DNA of 64,000 bases, taken from IMG/VR virus record IMGVR_UViG_3300026488_000020, positions 1 through 64,000 of that record; one strand, 5' to 3'. A program made the translations under genes and the position numbers. The notes under the pieces are model-generated. The model did not search any database. It was not told the origin of the DNA and was given only the letters and a program-made list of their open reading frames with translations. This DNA comes from a virus. How positions within the stretch are numbered: the stretch's first letter is position 1; each line of letters starts with the position of its first letter. Shown here one piece after another: positions 62,522 through 64,000 of this stretch.

Positions 62522-62535
62522 ATTTCTATACTAAC
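62522..62535 (-). promoter_or_regulatory. Motif copy GTTAGTATAGAAAT (minus orientation)
   Basis: Lies just before the gene at 62549 but points the other way. Short GTTA/TAAC arms make the element partly symmetric. Confidence 0.35.
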
Positions 62536-62548
62536 TAAGGAAAAATAA

Positions 62549-62884
62549 ATGCGAGAAACATTTAATGAATTTATAAAAAAAGATCATGATTTATTTAATC
62601 AATTGATTGAGGTTAATCCTAACCTAGCTGAGAAGTCAGTTAAAAATGATAAGTATATTGTTTATTATAAAAATGATTTAATTTTAGTATTAGATAACAG
62701 ACCTTCTGCGGTATTCATAATGGGAGTTATTGTTCGAGAAGATAAAAGAAATAATGGCATTTGTACAAATGCTTTAAAAGATGCAATGATGGATATAAAC
62801 AAACCTTATTATGCAATTCCTCAAAATGATATTGCTAAGCACATTATGTTAAAATTAGGTGTGAAGTTTTTTAAAGCAAAATAA
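62549..62884 (+). CDS. GNAT-like acetyltransferase candidate
   Basis: 111 aa. FIMGVIVREDKRNNGICTNALKDAM resembles the GNAT acetyl-CoA loop (V.p..R..GiG..L). Shorter than typical GNAT proteins, so it may be minimal or degenerate. Substrate unknown. AAGGA site. Its last codons form the start of the 49-bp repeat. Confidence 0.5.
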   Translation: MRETFNEFIKKDHDLFNQLIEVNPNLAEKSVKNDKYIVYYKNDLILVLDNRPSAVFIMGVIVREDKRNNGICTNALKDAMMDINKPYYAIPQNDIAKHIMLKLGVKFFKAK

Positions 62885-63019
62885 TGACAAAACGATCTTT
62901 ATCGATAAAGATCGTTTTATAAAAGCAAAATAATGACAAAACGATCTTTATCGATAAAGATCGTTTTATAAAAGCAAAATAATGACAAAACGATCTTTAT
63001 CGATAAAGATCGTTTTATA
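62873..63019. repeat. 49-bp tandem repeat, three copies, each with the 30-bp palindrome
   Basis: Units at 62873-62921, 62922-62970 and 62971-63019, essentially identical. Each holds the palindrome with half-site AAAACGATCTTTATC (62889, 62938, 62987). The first unit begins in the last codons of the GNAT-like gene (AAAGCAAAATAATGAC). Confidence 0.95.
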
Positions 63020-63032
63020 AAAGGAAATTAAT

Positions 63033-63347
63033 ATGTCAAAAGAAATTTGGGAAGAAGACCCAGCAAATTTATTAAAAAATTTAGATACTGATGCTAGTCA
63101 TTGGGCGCGAGCCTTTATGTCTAGAATTGAACATGGGTATTTTACAAAAGAAGGTATTGATGAAGATTTAATGATATCATGGTTTGCAAATGCTATTGAG
63201 AATGCTAAAGATTCTGAGAGATTTGTGTATGCGAAACCTGATGAAATGGATGAAATTTTAGATACTATGATGAATGAATGTAATGATCATAATGAACGAT
63301 CGAAAAGCATTAATGTAAACACAGCAAAGGTTGTTAATAATGGATAA
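63033..63347 (+). CDS. Hypothetical protein
   Basis: 104 aa, acidic, helical. AAAGGA site just after the triple repeat. No motif recognised. Confidence 0.6.
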   Translation: MSKEIWEEDPANLLKNLDTDASHWARAFMSRIEHGYFTKEGIDEDLMISWFANAIENAKDSERFVYAKPDEMDEILDTMMNECNDHNERSKSINVNTAKVVNNG

Positions 63348-63498
63348 AGAAGATTTTTATGATATGTTATTATCATTTGCTAAGATGTCTCAAACAATTG
63401 ATGATAAACATTTTAAAACTATTTTAGATTCAGTTGATGCTGAAAAATATGATAATGATATGAAAGTAGAATTTGCAGATATGGTTAGGAGTTTTTAA
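63340..63498 (+). CDS. Small acidic protein (52 aa)
   Basis: Begins MDKEDFYDMLLSFAKMSQ and ends EFADMVRSF. AAAGG upstream; overlaps the previous gene by 8 nt and abuts the next ATG. Function unknown. Confidence 0.55.
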   Translation: MDKEDFYDMLLSFAKMSQTIDDKHFKTILDSVDAEKYDNDMKVEFADMVRSF

Positions 63499-63780
63499 AT
63501 GAAACCTTTAGGATTTAATGTACAATCAGAAATGGTGTCAGCAATGTCTGCGATGAACATGAGAGAAGATGATGCTGAAAGATATATTTATTTTACAGAC
63601 ATATATGATTCAGTTAAGAACGCTCATAATATGTGTTCAAATAATATACAATCACCATCAGAAGATATATTATTAAAAGTTATTGAATTGTTAAAACATG
63701 ATGATTTACACAAAAAGCATTTTTTATTAAATCATGCTATCGAACACATTGAATCAGCGATAGAGGCGTTAAATCGCTAA
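63499..63780 (+). CDS. Hypothetical small protein
   Basis: 93 aa, helical. AGGAG site. Ends before a hairpin terminator. Confidence 0.6.
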   Translation: MKPLGFNVQSEMVSAMSAMNMREDDAERYIYFTDIYDSVKNAHNMCSNNIQSPSEDILLKVIELLKHDDLHKKHFLLNHAIEHIESAIEALNR

Positions 63781-63789
63781 GAAATTTTA

Positions 63790-63814
63790 CAGAGTTATTT
63801 CTAACTTAACTCTG
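63790..63814 (+). terminator. Hairpin terminator candidate
   Basis: CAGAGTT/AACTCTG, 7-bp stem with an 11-nt loop, followed by AATTTAT. Confidence 0.5.
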
Positions 63815-63834
63815 AATTTATATGAGGAGAAAAT

Positions 63835-64000
63835 ATGAATTTTAAATTAGTACAGGAAGCTATTCAACGAGGATGGAGTACAACAGAAACTGATTTTGAT
63901 AATATAATATTTGATCAAGATTTTTTAGATTGGACAAGTATTGAATCATATGATAATGATGATATACTGGAAGTATATGAAGAAGTATCAAAAGAAGAAT
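63835..64000 (+). CDS. Partial CDS, N-terminus of a hypothetical acidic protein
   Basis: 55 codons from ATG 63835 to the window edge, beginning MNFKLVQEAIQRGWSTTETD. GAGGAG upstream. No function can be given. Confidence 0.65.
   Translation, partial: MNFKLVQEAIQRGWSTTETDFDNIIFDQDFLDWTSIESYDNDDILEVYEEVSKEE

Noticed and set aside
62873-63019. CRISPR array from the regular 49-bp repeats
   Set aside because: The units are identical throughout with no unique spacers; it is a simple tandem repeat.

Overview
This window looks like part of the genome of a large (jumbo-type) lytic tailed phage with an AT-rich genome (roughly 30% G+C by eye). The evidence is the gene content: pieces of two different multi-subunit RNA polymerases, a T4-like replication set (sliding clamp, clamp loader, two-gene type II topoisomerase, ATP-dependent DNA ligase, RNase H, RecJ-like nuclease, RNA ligase), free-standing homing endonucleases, and long runs of small tightly packed or overlapping genes with AAGGA-type ribosome binding sites. 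I see no capsid, portal, terminase or tail genes and no tRNA genes. The host cannot be named from the sequence. A secreted lytic transglycosylase-like protein and a lipoprotein suggest a Gram-negative host.

Left arm (1-8574, minus strand): one transcription unit that runs leftward from a promoter-rich divergent region at 8575-8880. In order of transcription it carries a protein with intein C-terminal features ending in a short RNA polymerase beta' segment, a primase-helicase fusion (AEP-type primase plus SF3 helicase), the beta' N-terminal part, a homing endonuclease, the beta' C-terminal part with the trigger loop, and a repeat protein cut by the window edge. My reading is that the catalytic DxDGD motif of this beta' is divided between two proteins and would be rebuilt by a trans-splicing split intein. 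This is the most striking feature of the window.

Right arm (8881-64000, plus strand): 9559-10154 is a non-coding control region with repeated promoter-like modules and small hairpins. 10155-24069 holds DNA-binding proteins (triple HTH, two ParB-like paralogues, zinc ribbon), a nucleotidyltransferase-like protein, membrane proteins, a lipoprotein and RNase HI. 24133-31831 holds an HNH endonuclease, many small genes, QueC and a RecJ-like nuclease. 31897-34336 holds the clamp and clamp loader. 34374-41480 holds a lysozyme-like protein, the second (uninterrupted) beta', a membrane J-domain protein and a Gat-QueC fusion. 43146-47118 encodes beta in two pieces. 47176-53117 holds an SspB-like protein and both topoisomerase subunits. 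53483-62144 holds RNA ligase, a GGDEF protein, a TelA-like coiled-coil cluster and a DNA ligase locus disturbed by a homing endonuclease. The right end carries a GNAT-like gene and a triple 49-bp repeat.

How it works together: the phage brings its own transcription machinery, replisome and nucleic-acid repair enzymes. QueC plus Gat-QueC suggest that its DNA carries a 7-deazaguanine modification. Dispersed palindromes and a 14-bp motif (GTTANNATAGAAAT) sit at operon boundaries and are candidates for phage-specific terminators and promoters.
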